64,000 nucleotides of DNA from Gamarada debralockiae (lineage: Eukaryota > Ascomycota > Leotiomycetes > Helotiales > Hyphodiscaceae), in contig NXFV01001809.1 in the NCBI GenBank assembly GCA_002803225.1, positions 41,445 to 105,444 on the forward strand, written 5' to 3'. This document shows, piece after piece, positions 33,213 to 43,522 of the stretch. Below the pieces are notes generated by a model, which did not search any database, was not told where the DNA came from, and saw only the letters and a program-made list of their open reading frames with translations. Within the stretch, counting starts at the first letter, position 1, and each line of letters starts with the position of its first letter. The position numbers and the translations under genes are program-made.

Positions 33213-33415
33213 AAAGTATCTCTTTTCGATATCGCATTTAAAATTCGCCGAGTCCGAATAAGTCAAGTAATAGTGCCGACTATTCGATCCGCTTTGTCGC
33301 GGTTTCAACTCTGGACCGAATCTAAATCTACGATTTCAGGAAGCAATGGTGCAAACCAAAGGGTGGTCCAACATTCCTTTATTTCTCCTTTCATCAAACA
33401 GGGCTGACGAACCCC

Positions 33416-34639
33416 ATGCAGTACTTCAGTGTCTCATTTCTCCAATGTTGATGGCTCGGAACTACAACTTACCGTTCCGCAGATACACCTCGTACCGTCG
33501 TTTTGAATGGTTTAAGACTGCTGGAGGCAAAAAGGCGTCTGAGCCATGGCGATCCTGAACTTAAAAATGCATTAACTCACTTGACTGCACAGGCCGACAA
33601 GTGGCTAGATGAAGGGCCATGGTCTGTTACAAGCAAAACCATCCCTTCCCCGAGCGGCGATAGCCATGACTACGCAAGCCAGGCTATCTACTGGTGGCCA
33701 TCCGATACCCCCAACGGCCTCCCTTATATTCAACGAGATGGTGAAGCAAATCCTGAAGTCAGTAACTACACTGATAAAGGATATCGCTGGAAACTTTTCC
33801 GTTCCTCTTTGATTCTCAGTCTTGCCTGGTACTACACTGGGAAGGAAGCTTATGCAATGCACGCTGGCAACATCTTGCGGACTTGGTTTTTGTTGCCCGA
33901 GACTCGAATGAATCCTCACCTAAAGCACGCTCAGATCATACCTGGACTTAACACAGGACGATACATTGGAATCATCGATTTCTCTCATGGATATACAAAT
34001 GTCTTGGATGCCGCTTCAATTTTGGCTTCTGGAGCCCCTGGCTGGACGCAAAACGATGTAGAAGGCTTTCGTCAGTGGAATGTAGAGTTTCTGGATTGGC
34101 TGTCGAATAGTGATTTTGGTATCGCAGAGAGTGGTAAGGAGAACAATCATGGCACCTTTGCCATGATGCAGAAAGCAGCTATCGCACTCTTTCTGGGCAA
34201 TGAGGAGTTTGCAAAACACGAGCTTCTCTTGGTTCGATCCCGTATCGACGACAATATTGAACCTGATGGTTCGCAGCCGAGAGAGCTGGAGCGAACAAGG
34301 AGCTGGCATTACTCAAATTTCAACCTCGTTGCGTATCTCCGTGCGGCAGATATTGGGAGGAAAGTTGGAGTTGATTTATGGGAATATAGAGGTGCGCGAG
34401 GTCAAAGTCTTCACAGTGCAGTGGAATTCCTCATTCCCGCCGCTACTTCAGCGAGAGAGTGGCAATTTCCAAACAAGGGGTTTGAGACATATGCTGCGAG
34501 TGACGTTGTCCATGCCGCAGCCGATGCTGGCAATTTGGTTGCAAAAGCGGCTCTCAGCAAGCTTCAAACTCCTCCGGGTGGAGATCTCTGGGCACTTCGT
34601 CCAGCAGCTGAAGAACTTGACCCCGTTAAGAGCTCATGA
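33416..34639 (+). CDS. Alginate lyase-family protein (PF05426 type), N-terminus interrupted by TGA
   Basis: Polysaccharide lyases of this type cleave uronic-acid polymers by beta-elimination, leaving a 4,5-unsaturated uronate. The continuous frame 33452-34639 holds the whole alpha-toroid catalytic part: TPRTVVLNGLRLLEAKRRL, DYASQAIYWWPSDTPNG, YTGKEAYAMHAGNILRTW, FSHGYTNVLDAASIL, ENNHGTFAMMQKA (conserved NNHG), ERTRSWHYSNFN (conserved Arg/Tyr) and DVVHAAADAGN. The only ATG giving a short hydrophobic leader is 33416 (MQYFSVSFLQC), but TGA at 33449-33451 separates it from the mature start. Either the leader is mutated or an unrecognised 5' exon supplies the start. The exact polymer is unknown; the GH88 neighbour suits its unsaturated products. 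Confidence 0.85.
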
Positions 34640-34868
34640 TCTCGAGAGGGCTACAAAGTTGATGTGAGGAAATAGTCATCTACCTTGGATAAATGCGGTT
34701 TCGCAATTCAAAGCTGCTACTCCTAGAATGTTGCTGTTTGATAAATGAAAAAATTGATAGCAAAGTGAAGTCTTTCACAATCGGAATATAAATCTAACTT
34801 CAACAAAACTATTGAAGATAATCGTGAAAATTTATCCGATTAACTGAGGAGGCTCTAACACACATGAT

Positions 34869-34877
34869 GCGGGGTAG
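34869..34877 (+). promoter_or_regulatory. GCGGGGTAG motif upstream of the GH88 gene
   Basis: The identical 9-mer lies about 330 bases before ATG 35207; with the preceding AT it shares 11 bases (ATGCGGGGTAG) with the site at 40394. A TATA-like AATATATAAC follows at about 35081. The rest of the 34640-35206 gap has no gene. Confidence 0.5.
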
Positions 34878-35206
34878 ATGGATTAGGCAAACCTGTGGCA
34901 AACATTTGGAAATGTAGGGCCGGGCTTCCGGGGCAGTGTCCGGGCGATCTGTCCGCGACGGTACTTTCGACATCTCTCAACTCCGGGAATTCTAGACCTC
35001 AACTGATTGCAAAAGTGGGGTCTGAACCTACCAGATTGTCTCTCTCTGTTTATTACTAAACCTTTGCCCACGAAGGAAGAAATATATAACTGGTGCGTCC
35101 TTTCTCGTCAACATTTCCACATAAGATCAAGCAATCTTTACCACATCAAAGCATTGCTGATAGCTGGTTGAAGTCATTTCATATTTCGATATATCATTCA
35201 GTTGCA

Positions 35207-36754
35207 ATGCCATTCCAATTACCTGAGGCAATAGATGTAGACACATCCACGAGTGATTCCTCGATAGATAACACGACCCGTGCTTCGTCTGCAAGTAGCC
35301 TTCCCACGATGCAAGAAAGCGATGTGAAACTTCGCTCGAGCCCAGTAATAGAGGTTGAGCTTGGAGATCTATTTTCAGAAAACGTTGCTGCCAAAATATG
35401 GCGGTTTGCGAAGAGCTATCTTGAACAGGAGGTAAGCTTGTGTTCTCTCCATCTTCCTACTAGGTCATACCCTGTTCCATTATCACGTTCGATCTTGTAA
35501 CTGACTAGAATTAGAACGCGCTCGCAAATTACCCCGAATTTATTCCTTCAACAGGTCCAACTGCTGGGAAGTATACCTGCAAACCAGCAGAATTTTGGAC
35601 ATGTGGATTCTTTCCTGGGAGTTTGTACGCCTTGCTGGAACGATGTATGAAGTATCCGAAGTGGCTTCCTTCGCCTGGATGTGATCGAATTTCCTTCCAA
35701 AACCAGCTTCTTTCACTTTGTCGAACTTGGTCTGAGCCACTGCATGGAATGGCAAGCCGGACAAACACGCATGACCTAGGATTTATCGTCCAGCCGGCTC
35801 TCCGGATGGATTGGGAACTTACAGGTAACTCTCGGAGTCTCCAATCTGTTATCACAGCTGCGGAAAGTTTGGCTTCGAGGTATGATGAGAGACTCGGGGC
35901 TGTGAGAAGCTGGGATAAGATGATCAACAAAAATGAGAGCATCACGGATAAAGAGGGGAATTTCTTGGTTATTGTTGACAGCATGTGCAGTGAGTTGTTT
36001 GCGATTCTTTCATTCAATATCAAGAATTCTGATTAGACCAGATATGGATCTTCTGTTTTATGCCGGTCATCACACTTCAAACCAGAAGCTGATAAACATT
36101 GCAACGTCTCATGCACACTTCGTGCTTCGTATGGTAGTCAGAGAGAATTACTCTACTTTCCACCTCGTAAATGTCGATCCAAGAACAGGCGCAACAAAAG
36201 TCCAGCGGACGCATCAAGGATACAGTGACAGCTCAACATGGAGCAGGGGTCAGGCCTGGGCGATCCTCGGTTTCACCCAAACCTACATCTGGACCAAAGA
36301 TCCGACTTTCCTACACGCCGCAATTAATCTATCCAGGTATTTCCTGGAAAGAATGTCAAAGTCTACCCACACACACCCCTACGTGCCCGTCTGGGACTTC
36401 GATGCACCGGCCGAAACTCCTCCACTCCGAGACACTTCTGCGGGGATGATCGCAGCAAATGGACTTGTACTCCTCCACCAAATCTTGAACAACAACTCCC
36501 CATATTTGACGGCTGCTCTGAGAATCGTGAAGGAGACCATTGATTTATCACTGTCTTCTAATAAAGCAAGCTTCTCGATTGGAAATGATGGAGAAGTGAA
36601 CGTAGAGAGTGGCAGCTGGGATGGGATCTTGATGAACGCGACAGCCAACAACAATGAGAATGCCGTCATGCGATACTCAGATCATGGGCTGGTTTATGCC
36701 GATTATTACTTCTTGGAATTTGGCAATAAACTGATGAGGATGGGTCTGGTGTAG
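35207..36754 (+). CDS. Unsaturated glucuronyl hydrolase (GH88)
   Basis: Removes the 4,5-unsaturated uronic acid that polysaccharide lyases leave at the non-reducing end, by hydration of the double bond. Exons 35207-35431, 35515-35989 and 36042-36754; 470 aa, within the family range. The introns of 83 and 52 bases use GTAAGC and GTGAGT donors. Landmarks: TCGFFPGSLYALLERC, RTNTHDLGFIVQPALRM (the catalytic Asp is expected in HDLGF), IVDSMCNMDLLFYAGHHT, HLVNVDPRTGA, THQGYSDSSTWSRGQAWAILGF, and WDFDAPAETPPLRDTSAGMIAANGL. The N-terminus is Ser/Thr/Asp-rich with no signal peptide, so action in the cytosol on imported oligosaccharides is inferred. It lies in tandem behind the lyase gene and converges with the regulator gene. 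Confidence 0.92.
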
Positions 36755-36946
36755 ATAGCTGGAGCACGTGACTGGAAGTTGTAGAATCCGGGGGTATCAA
36801 TTGCAGGCCATAAACTATGAAAGGTTTCCCCAATTGTTGACATTGAAATCAAAATCCATCCCTTTCTTCATCAATGAGCTTGACGTATTCAAATGTTCAA
36901 TATTAATGCGTTGTTTCTTTGGGGTGGACTTTAGATTGCGTTTCGT

Positions 36947-39931
36947 TCATAGATAATTATTAAAATCAAAGTCTGTATCTGCGAAATGGATCACACGATC
37001 CATCTCCATGAATTGTTGGCCAAGAAGTAGCTGGGACATGACTGACAACTCATCCTGAATAATGTCATCTGTCTCACCCATGCCCATGAGTCCACCAGTT
37101 GCTTCATTCCCGCTCCTGTTCTCCACCATATGGCTTATTGACATATCAGTTATTGAAGGGGGTGTCTCTGGCGTCTGTGGCGTAAAATAACGTGACTGGT
37201 CTGGGACAGTTGAACTGGAGGTTGAAAGGTTGGAAAGGGAGACAGCAGGAGCATGGGCCAAAGTAGAGGAGCCGTTAGATCTCATCATCCTCTGCTGGTA
37301 AAAAGTAGAGTTCTGGGGTTGTATATAAGAGCCAGTGAAGGATGGTCTGGAGAAGTCCTGTGTGGCTGTTTGGATTGGACAACTGGACACAGTTTCAGGG
37401 CGGGAGATAGTTGAAGGATAGCTTATCGGATCCCTCAAACGTTGTGTGGCTTCGGAATATCCGAGGATTTTCATATAGAATTTTGGGTCATCTTCGCACT
37501 TCTCGTGAAGTTCTCGAAGTTGTGACGCGTACCTAGCTGCCATGTCCAGTTCGTTTCGGTTAACTGCTTGACTCTGTTGTTGGTCGTCGTCGGTTTGAGA
37601 ACCTTGCCAACGCTCCGACATTTTTTGAAGACTTTTTATGAGGCTCTCAAACTCTGGTGCGAGATTGGTGTTGTAATAGAGCCAGTGTACTAAGGGCGAT
37701 CAGTGTTGTCCATTGATCAAAGACAGGACCTCCTCTTACCCAGAAATATCCTGGCAGCAACAAATGCACAGAAGGCAAACTGGCTTGTCAAGATCCCATC
37801 CGTATGTCTGAGATATTTCTCGGCAATAGAGGATGTTTCCACAGCAGCTTGCTGACAGGTTTCCGCACTGCATGAGCTTGGGAGTTTCATGATATCCCTC
37901 CATTCTGCAGGCGGGTAGGCCAAATGCTGATGCAGCAGGATCATCGAAGTGTTATGCGTAATATGTGCAAGTGTAAGGTTCGGATCCATGTTTATTTTTG
38001 AATCGTCTCGTGAAACATTCGAGTCTTTCCATTTTTGAGGAAGAAACATTTTCCAGCTATTCCTCCAGAAGACTGCTTAGCAATAAAGTCTCACGGCTCA
38101 GGTGAATCTAAAGCCTTAATAACAGAATTTGTGTCTTCTGTAGAGAGTAGAAGAGAATGTGGCAACTCACTGGACAAGCCGTAAATCAAGTTCTTTGAAA
38201 CGAGTGAGCCAAGCACCAACCTCCTGTCGATTTCGAAAATCAACTCTTTGTTGTAGGAAAAAGGAGGTGACTTGGCTCAAAGACTCCGTTGACTCTATAC
38301 GATAGGCAAATGCTCCCAATTTCGAGGTATCGACCTCGCTAGACCTGACCATCTCACTTGGACTAGATTCTTTTCTACCATCTTGTTCGTTCTGGGACGG
38401 ATAGAGGGCCCGAATGTAAGCGATAGAATTACCTATCTTTGCCGCTGACTTATTCCATATTCCAAAGTAAGGCGTTGCCGCTGGTTCAGCGTTGAACCAC
38501 GACCCTCCGTTACAAGGGAGCCGGCGACGGACGTCATCGGAAGTAAGGCTTGTGCTCCACCTAGTATAGTAAGGATTGAAGTTGGACTTCAAAGTAGACA
38601 GTCTCGACACTTACCCAGAACTCACTGAGCAGAACCTGTCAAGCAAGAATACGTTCCAGAAAACTCGCCTTCTCATCTCCACTTCTGTCCACTGTTTCGG
38701 GTTTTCAAGCAGTATGAGTGGCCGAAGCAGTGGCTGTTGTTGGACGTCGTCTGGCTCCACCGTTAATTGAAGATACTCAACTGTCCTCGATAGAGATCCA
38801 ATGATTGGCCACGCTTTCGAAATGTGTCCTTCCCCCATCTGGTTTTAATGTCAGCAATGTATACTGATAAACCCAGACTGGATAAACTTGGGCACGCACA
38901 TAATCAAAGGCGAGAACAATCAACGCCTGCAAGTTCTCGACAGAAAGACTCCCCATTGCGTGGAGAGTGACCACATTCCGCGAAACTCGCACTTGACGTT
39001 TCATATCCACTCTGTCGATCCCAAAGTCTCCGAGCTTCAGATGTTTCATCGTGGCAGAAACCAGGGCGTGCAGCAAAACCTTGATCTTTGGCCGTTCTCG
39101 CTGATCCCTGAGCCGGGTTCTGAATGTTGGCATGTGCAAAAAAGGTATCCAAGGTTGGATCTTTGAGAAATATGTCTCAACTATGGCCTCTAAGATAGCT
39201 TCTGACGGCAATGGCGGAACACAATCATCATCATCGAGATTTTGCCAGCTTCGATTGAGATCCTCATACTCGGTGTCATCGTGTTTTCGTTTCCTTAGTG
39301 AATGCATCTCAAAGGAAAGATGTTGGTCTAGCTCTCCACGGTCTGTTGGAGGACTCTGTCTCTGGCAATTGAATGTAGAGGCTCTAGGCAAAGCAGCATG
39401 TTTTGGGAGATCACTTCTACCGCTCAGCCCCGAAGCGACGGACCCAGCACTTTTCACCTCATTTGCAATGAGCAATGAGGCATGATAGATACAGCCTTGT
39501 ATATCTTGGGCGTCGAGTTGAGCTGGAGGCGCTTTCTGGTTGCCCTGGCTGTCGAGCAGAATATTCTCCAAAACCTCTTCGCAAATCAGAAACCTTGTCC
39601 CGTCTCGGAGCTTAAGAGAGTGTAACTTGCCTAAACGTCGACTCAGATTGTCAATTGCGCCACTCTTTACTCCAGGTTTCTGCTTCTTGTGATCATACAA
39701 GCAAGGACATCCTTCTCGTCGCATTAGCTATGCGTCGACCAATTGCACTTCAACGCCCTACTTACTAAGTCGATAGCACTGGGAGCACGATGGTATTTCT
39801 CGTGAGCACTTCAATTTCCGTTTGCGACATGACTGACATGCGGGAATGTCCTCTTCTGCAGTTGATATCCGTGTCTGTGGCGCCTCGCCAAAATCGCCAT
39901 TGGGCGATACCTGTGGCACTCCTTGATCCAT
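36947..39931 (-). CDS. Zn2Cys6 transcription factor with Fungal_trans domain
   Basis: Six exons: 39766-39931, 38900-39714, 38615-38838, 38171-38560, 37740-38062 and 36947-37689. All phases agree; 886 aa. The N-terminal zinc cluster is [19 protein letters not shown], then SQC and YRLKGCPC. It is formed across the first intron, whose branch site GCTAATG lies just before the acceptor. A Lys/Arg-rich linker follows. Then comes the middle-homology region: [32 protein letters not shown], and [18 protein letters not shown]. The C-terminal tail is rich in Ser/Gln and acidic residues (activation-type). Lying inside the uronide gene block, it is the natural candidate for a pathway-specific activator; this is inference. 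Confidence 0.92.
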
Positions 39932-40970
39932 CTTGCGGCTCTTGCCTTAGGTACTACTGAGCCTTTTACATAGGAAGTGTCGGCAGGAGATCGGGGAATC
40001 AAACTCGTGAATCCAAGACGCCCATCAAGTCAATTGCAGGTATTGCGAAGTTGGAAAGTTGTCGTTGTCAGCAAAGTTAGTAAGCAGTCAGGTGAGTTCA
40101 AAATCACGTGGCTTGAAGCTCAGGGGGTCAGTTTGCAAATCCCTCTCCGTATAATGAAACCTAGGTCGAGACAGGAAGGTAGTATGCGGAAGGAAACCCA
40201 GTTTAAGACGGAATACGGAATTACAATTGTCAAAGATCCACCTATTAAAGATCTACCAGGTGGGAGCAGTGAGCGAAACTGGAGGAAATCGACAATCGGG
40301 CGACGGAGTAAGTCTCGGAGAGACACAAACCGACGCCCGCTTCCCTTTCCCACGTTAGCTTTTCTCCGCAGCCACCATCCCCATGCACAGCCGCTACCCC
40401 GCATATTCATTAAATCTTAATCTTACTTAGTATCCACTAAGCTGCGGTAATGAAACGTAACTCGGGTAATTTCTAAGGCTCAAAACTCACCACTTTTCCA
40501 ACTTTGTTACAAACTACCCTCTTATCATGATTAATATAAAATTAATAAGCTTTGAATTAAGAATGTAATAAAGCATCCTACAAAAGGAATTCAATTTTAA
40601 TGTTCTGTGTGGCGACTTATTTGAGGTTAAAAACAGTCAAAAACCTGGCGATCAAAGTGCGTTCTTGGCTGCAGAAGAGGATAATGCCCCCTGGAAGATT
40701 GCCGCGCGTTGGGGCCAGGCTGAGGCAAGGTCTTACCGGTATACTAGAGCACGGTAGAAAAAGTTTAAACTCATCTCTGAAAAAGTTTAAACACAGTTAC
40801 ATTTGAATAATAATCTCGAGCGATCGAGTCTGTTGAAACGTATTCCACAATCCACATACAACAATCAAAGAAGCTATGACTCATGAGGACCCATTCAAAA
40901 CACTCAAGCCAATAAACACAATCCTTCAGGGAAAGAATACTGAGACCCCTTTTCCAAAAAAAATTCCTAC
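39932..40970. other. Intergenic upstream of regulator and 3' of sugar porter
   Basis: About one kilobase with an AT-rich middle (about 40440-40600). Short frames only; the one at 39977-40420 has no recognisable feature. It holds the motif listed at 40394. Confidence 0.5.
40394..40402 (-). promoter_or_regulatory. GCGGGGTAG motif upstream of the regulator gene
   Basis: CTACCCCGC on the plus strand, i.e. GCGGGGTAG reading towards the regulator whose ATG is at 39931, about 465 bases away. The 11-mer ATGCGGGGTAG is shared with the site before GH88. Confidence 0.5.
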
Positions 40971-42678
40971 TCAACTCTTCCGAGTGTTTTCCACAAATTC
41001 AGCAGTGCTCATCTCCTTCCCCTCTGTGGCCTCCTCATCAACCATCTTTTGGTTTGACTTGGATCCGTCAAACATTTGACCCACTTCCTCCAACGACAAC
41101 TTCTTGGTTTCGGGATAGAAGAAGAAAATAATCAAGAAGTTGCTGATCAGGACACAACACCAGACGATGTAGTACTTCCATCCAATAGCCGTGAGAGCAA
41201 TTGGATTGACGTATCCGCTAAAAAGATTGGCACCGGCATCTCCAAATTGCTTGATAACAAATGCTTTGGCCCGAAGTTCGTAGGGACTGACTTCTGCAAC
41301 GTAGCTATCGACCATGGGTCCTGGCATTTTGTAAAATATACCGAAGATGAAAATCATAGCAACGGTAGCTCGCCCCATGCTACCAGAAGAAAAGTGTTGG
41401 CCTTGGTTGACCCCAGTCAAGACAGTCAGGACCAAGAACGAACAAAACATGCCGGTCATTCCAATCAAAAACACGGGGCGTCTGCCCATACGGTCAAAGA
41501 ACATGGAGAAGAAGTTCCCCCAGAAAAAACCGTTGATTGTTATGCCTCCATTGATGAGAAGTTGCGTTTTCGTTCCAGTAATCCCTATGGAGTTCAGGAC
41601 GAGATGCAGATAATACGAGATCAAAGCATTTCCGCACCACTGGATGATGAATCCAACCGTGGTGATGATGAAGAGCCGGTATCTGTTGGCAGGAGTGCGA
41701 AACCATTCTTTCCAGGAGGTGACCGCCTGAATGTTTTCCATCTCTAATGCGTTATCGATTTCGGCCATCTCGAAACGCACCAACTCGGAGTCCTCGTTTC
41801 CCATACCATGGTACTCCACCAGTATTTGCTTTGCTTCGTCTCGGCGGTTGTTGTACACGAGCCAGCGGGGTGACTCAGGGGCAAAGAAGATCAAACCCAA
41901 TTGCACGAGTGATGAGACTGACTGAAGTGCACTAGGCAAACGCCAACTCCAGGAGGAGGCAACCATTTTCGCTGTGCCATATGTAATCCACTGCTTGTAG
42001 TCAGCATTTGACGAAGAAGAAGATTTGCGAATAGACTGGAAAATCTAGACACTAAGATCTTGTTCTTTCCGGTGCTTTGCCCAACTGGCAAGGCGGAATA
42101 GACTCGAGGTCAGCTGAAAATCTACTTACAGCAGCCATCAACTGTCCCAAGGAGCCCGTAGTATTTGTGATACCCACAATCTTAGGACGTTGGTCTGGGT
42201 AAGTCAACTCAGCAAGCAGAATTGGGCAGGTCGTTTGCTGAATGTTGTTTCCAAAACCGATCAGAAGTCGTCCAACCAGGAACATGCCATAGTTCTGGGC
42301 TGCTGTCTGCAAGACAACTCCAACAAGGAGGATTACGGAACCAATAGCGATAGGTACTCGTCGTCCGTACTTCTGTACAAGAGGTGCAATGACGAATAGC
42401 GCGCCAATTTGGCCAAACCGTATGCCGTTAGTGAGCGTTCCGAGGCGCTGGCCTTTGGGGTTCCCGAAATACTTGCGCCAACCCGGAATGATTTGCAAGC
42501 CGTTCAACATCGACTGATCGTAACCGTTGGTGATGTCGCTGATAATGGCACACATCAAAAGAAGATTGAGCTTCAGAAGCTTGGGGTAGTTCCACCACAT
42601 CTTGTCACGCTTCGGAAGGACATCTTGAAGCGTAATACCCTCGACCCCGGTGACAGTGGTCTTGTCTGCGTGGTACAT
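40971..42678 (-). CDS. MFS sugar/oligosaccharide porter (lactose permease-like)
   Basis: Two exons: 42130-42678 and 40971-41993, with a 136-base intron (GTAAGT..AAG; an alternative acceptor three bases on is also in frame). 523 aa with 12 predicted membrane spans. Sugar-porter signatures: ISDITNGYDQSMLNGLQ in span 1, YGRRVPIAIG, VGRLLIGFGNNIQQTTCPILLAEL, PESPRWLV, FFDRMGRRPVFLIG, YVAEVSPYELRAKAF and FFFYPETKKLSLEEV. The sequence is closest in type to fungal lactose permease/hexose-family members, several of which carry disaccharides; uronate oligosaccharides are the inferred cargo from the neighbours. ATG 42678 is used since the longer frame starts at GTG. It is divergent from the DUF2264 gene. 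Confidence 0.9.
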
Positions 42679-43522
42679 TTTGGTTGCTTGAGGCACTTGC
42701 GTCGTTGTGATTGAGGAGAAGATAAGCGGAGAAGCTTTTGATCATAGGAAATACCCACCTTTATAGTGCTACTGGGTATTTCTCCGCTCCCGGCCGCACC
42801 AGCAATGTGGCTTGGGGTGACTCAGCAGCCTTGTCTTGGAGTTAGTCAGCGGTGGCTTGACCTCCCGCCCCCACATCTGCGCCATAAATCGAAAGATAAG
42901 ACGGTGAGAACTGCATCCTTGTGAAACTATTCTTTTCTTTTGATTCTCAATATGGAAATACCCCCTAATCCTCGATGGAGAGGAGGCGTGACTGTGGAGA
43001 TGGGAGGTGTCCGATGCCCGTCGGAAAATCGGAGCGGGGCCGATGCAGTTCGAGTTGGCAACGGCGCTATTCTTTTAGTGTTTAGGATCGTCAAAGTATC
43101 GTGAGAGTAATTCACAACATAGACTTTGAAGAGAGGTACATCAAATGGCAGATGAATTTCCAAATTGCAACACCGGTACCTCTTCTATAGAATTTCGTCC
43201 TCTTGAGTCCAAAAAAGTGCCCGGGTCCGCAGAGAGAGGAGCAAAGAGCTGCGATTCCAAAGGTGCTAAGCCTTGTAACCCCATCTTTCTATTCAATGAC
43301 TGTGACTGATATATTACACATTGCTTTAGAATCTGAAATCGAGGTGGCAACATTTCCACTCAAGAAAGCTTAAGTCTCTAAGTCCAATCAGCAATAGTCT
43401 CGGTACCCCTTTTCGCTTTTCCAAGAGCACAGTTTCATAGGAGGACATTAATTCTCCCCGAGTCGAAGAGATTGTCCGTTTCGTTTCCAAAAGAACCAAG
43501 GAATCCAAGCCCTCGACTCACC
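42679..43522. promoter_or_regulatory. Divergent promoter region, sugar porter / DUF2264
   Basis: 844 bases without a gene. GCGGGG (43034-43039) fits the CreA/Mig1 consensus. Just before it CGGAAAATCGG gives two CGG triplets spaced by five, a layout Zn2Cys6 proteins can bind. CTCCCGGCCGCACC near 42787 is another CGG/CCG pair. Binding by the local regulator is inference. Confidence 0.4.

Noticed and set aside
39977..40420. 147-residue frame upstream of the regulator
   Set aside because: Basic low-information sequence with no domain; lies in the promoter region.
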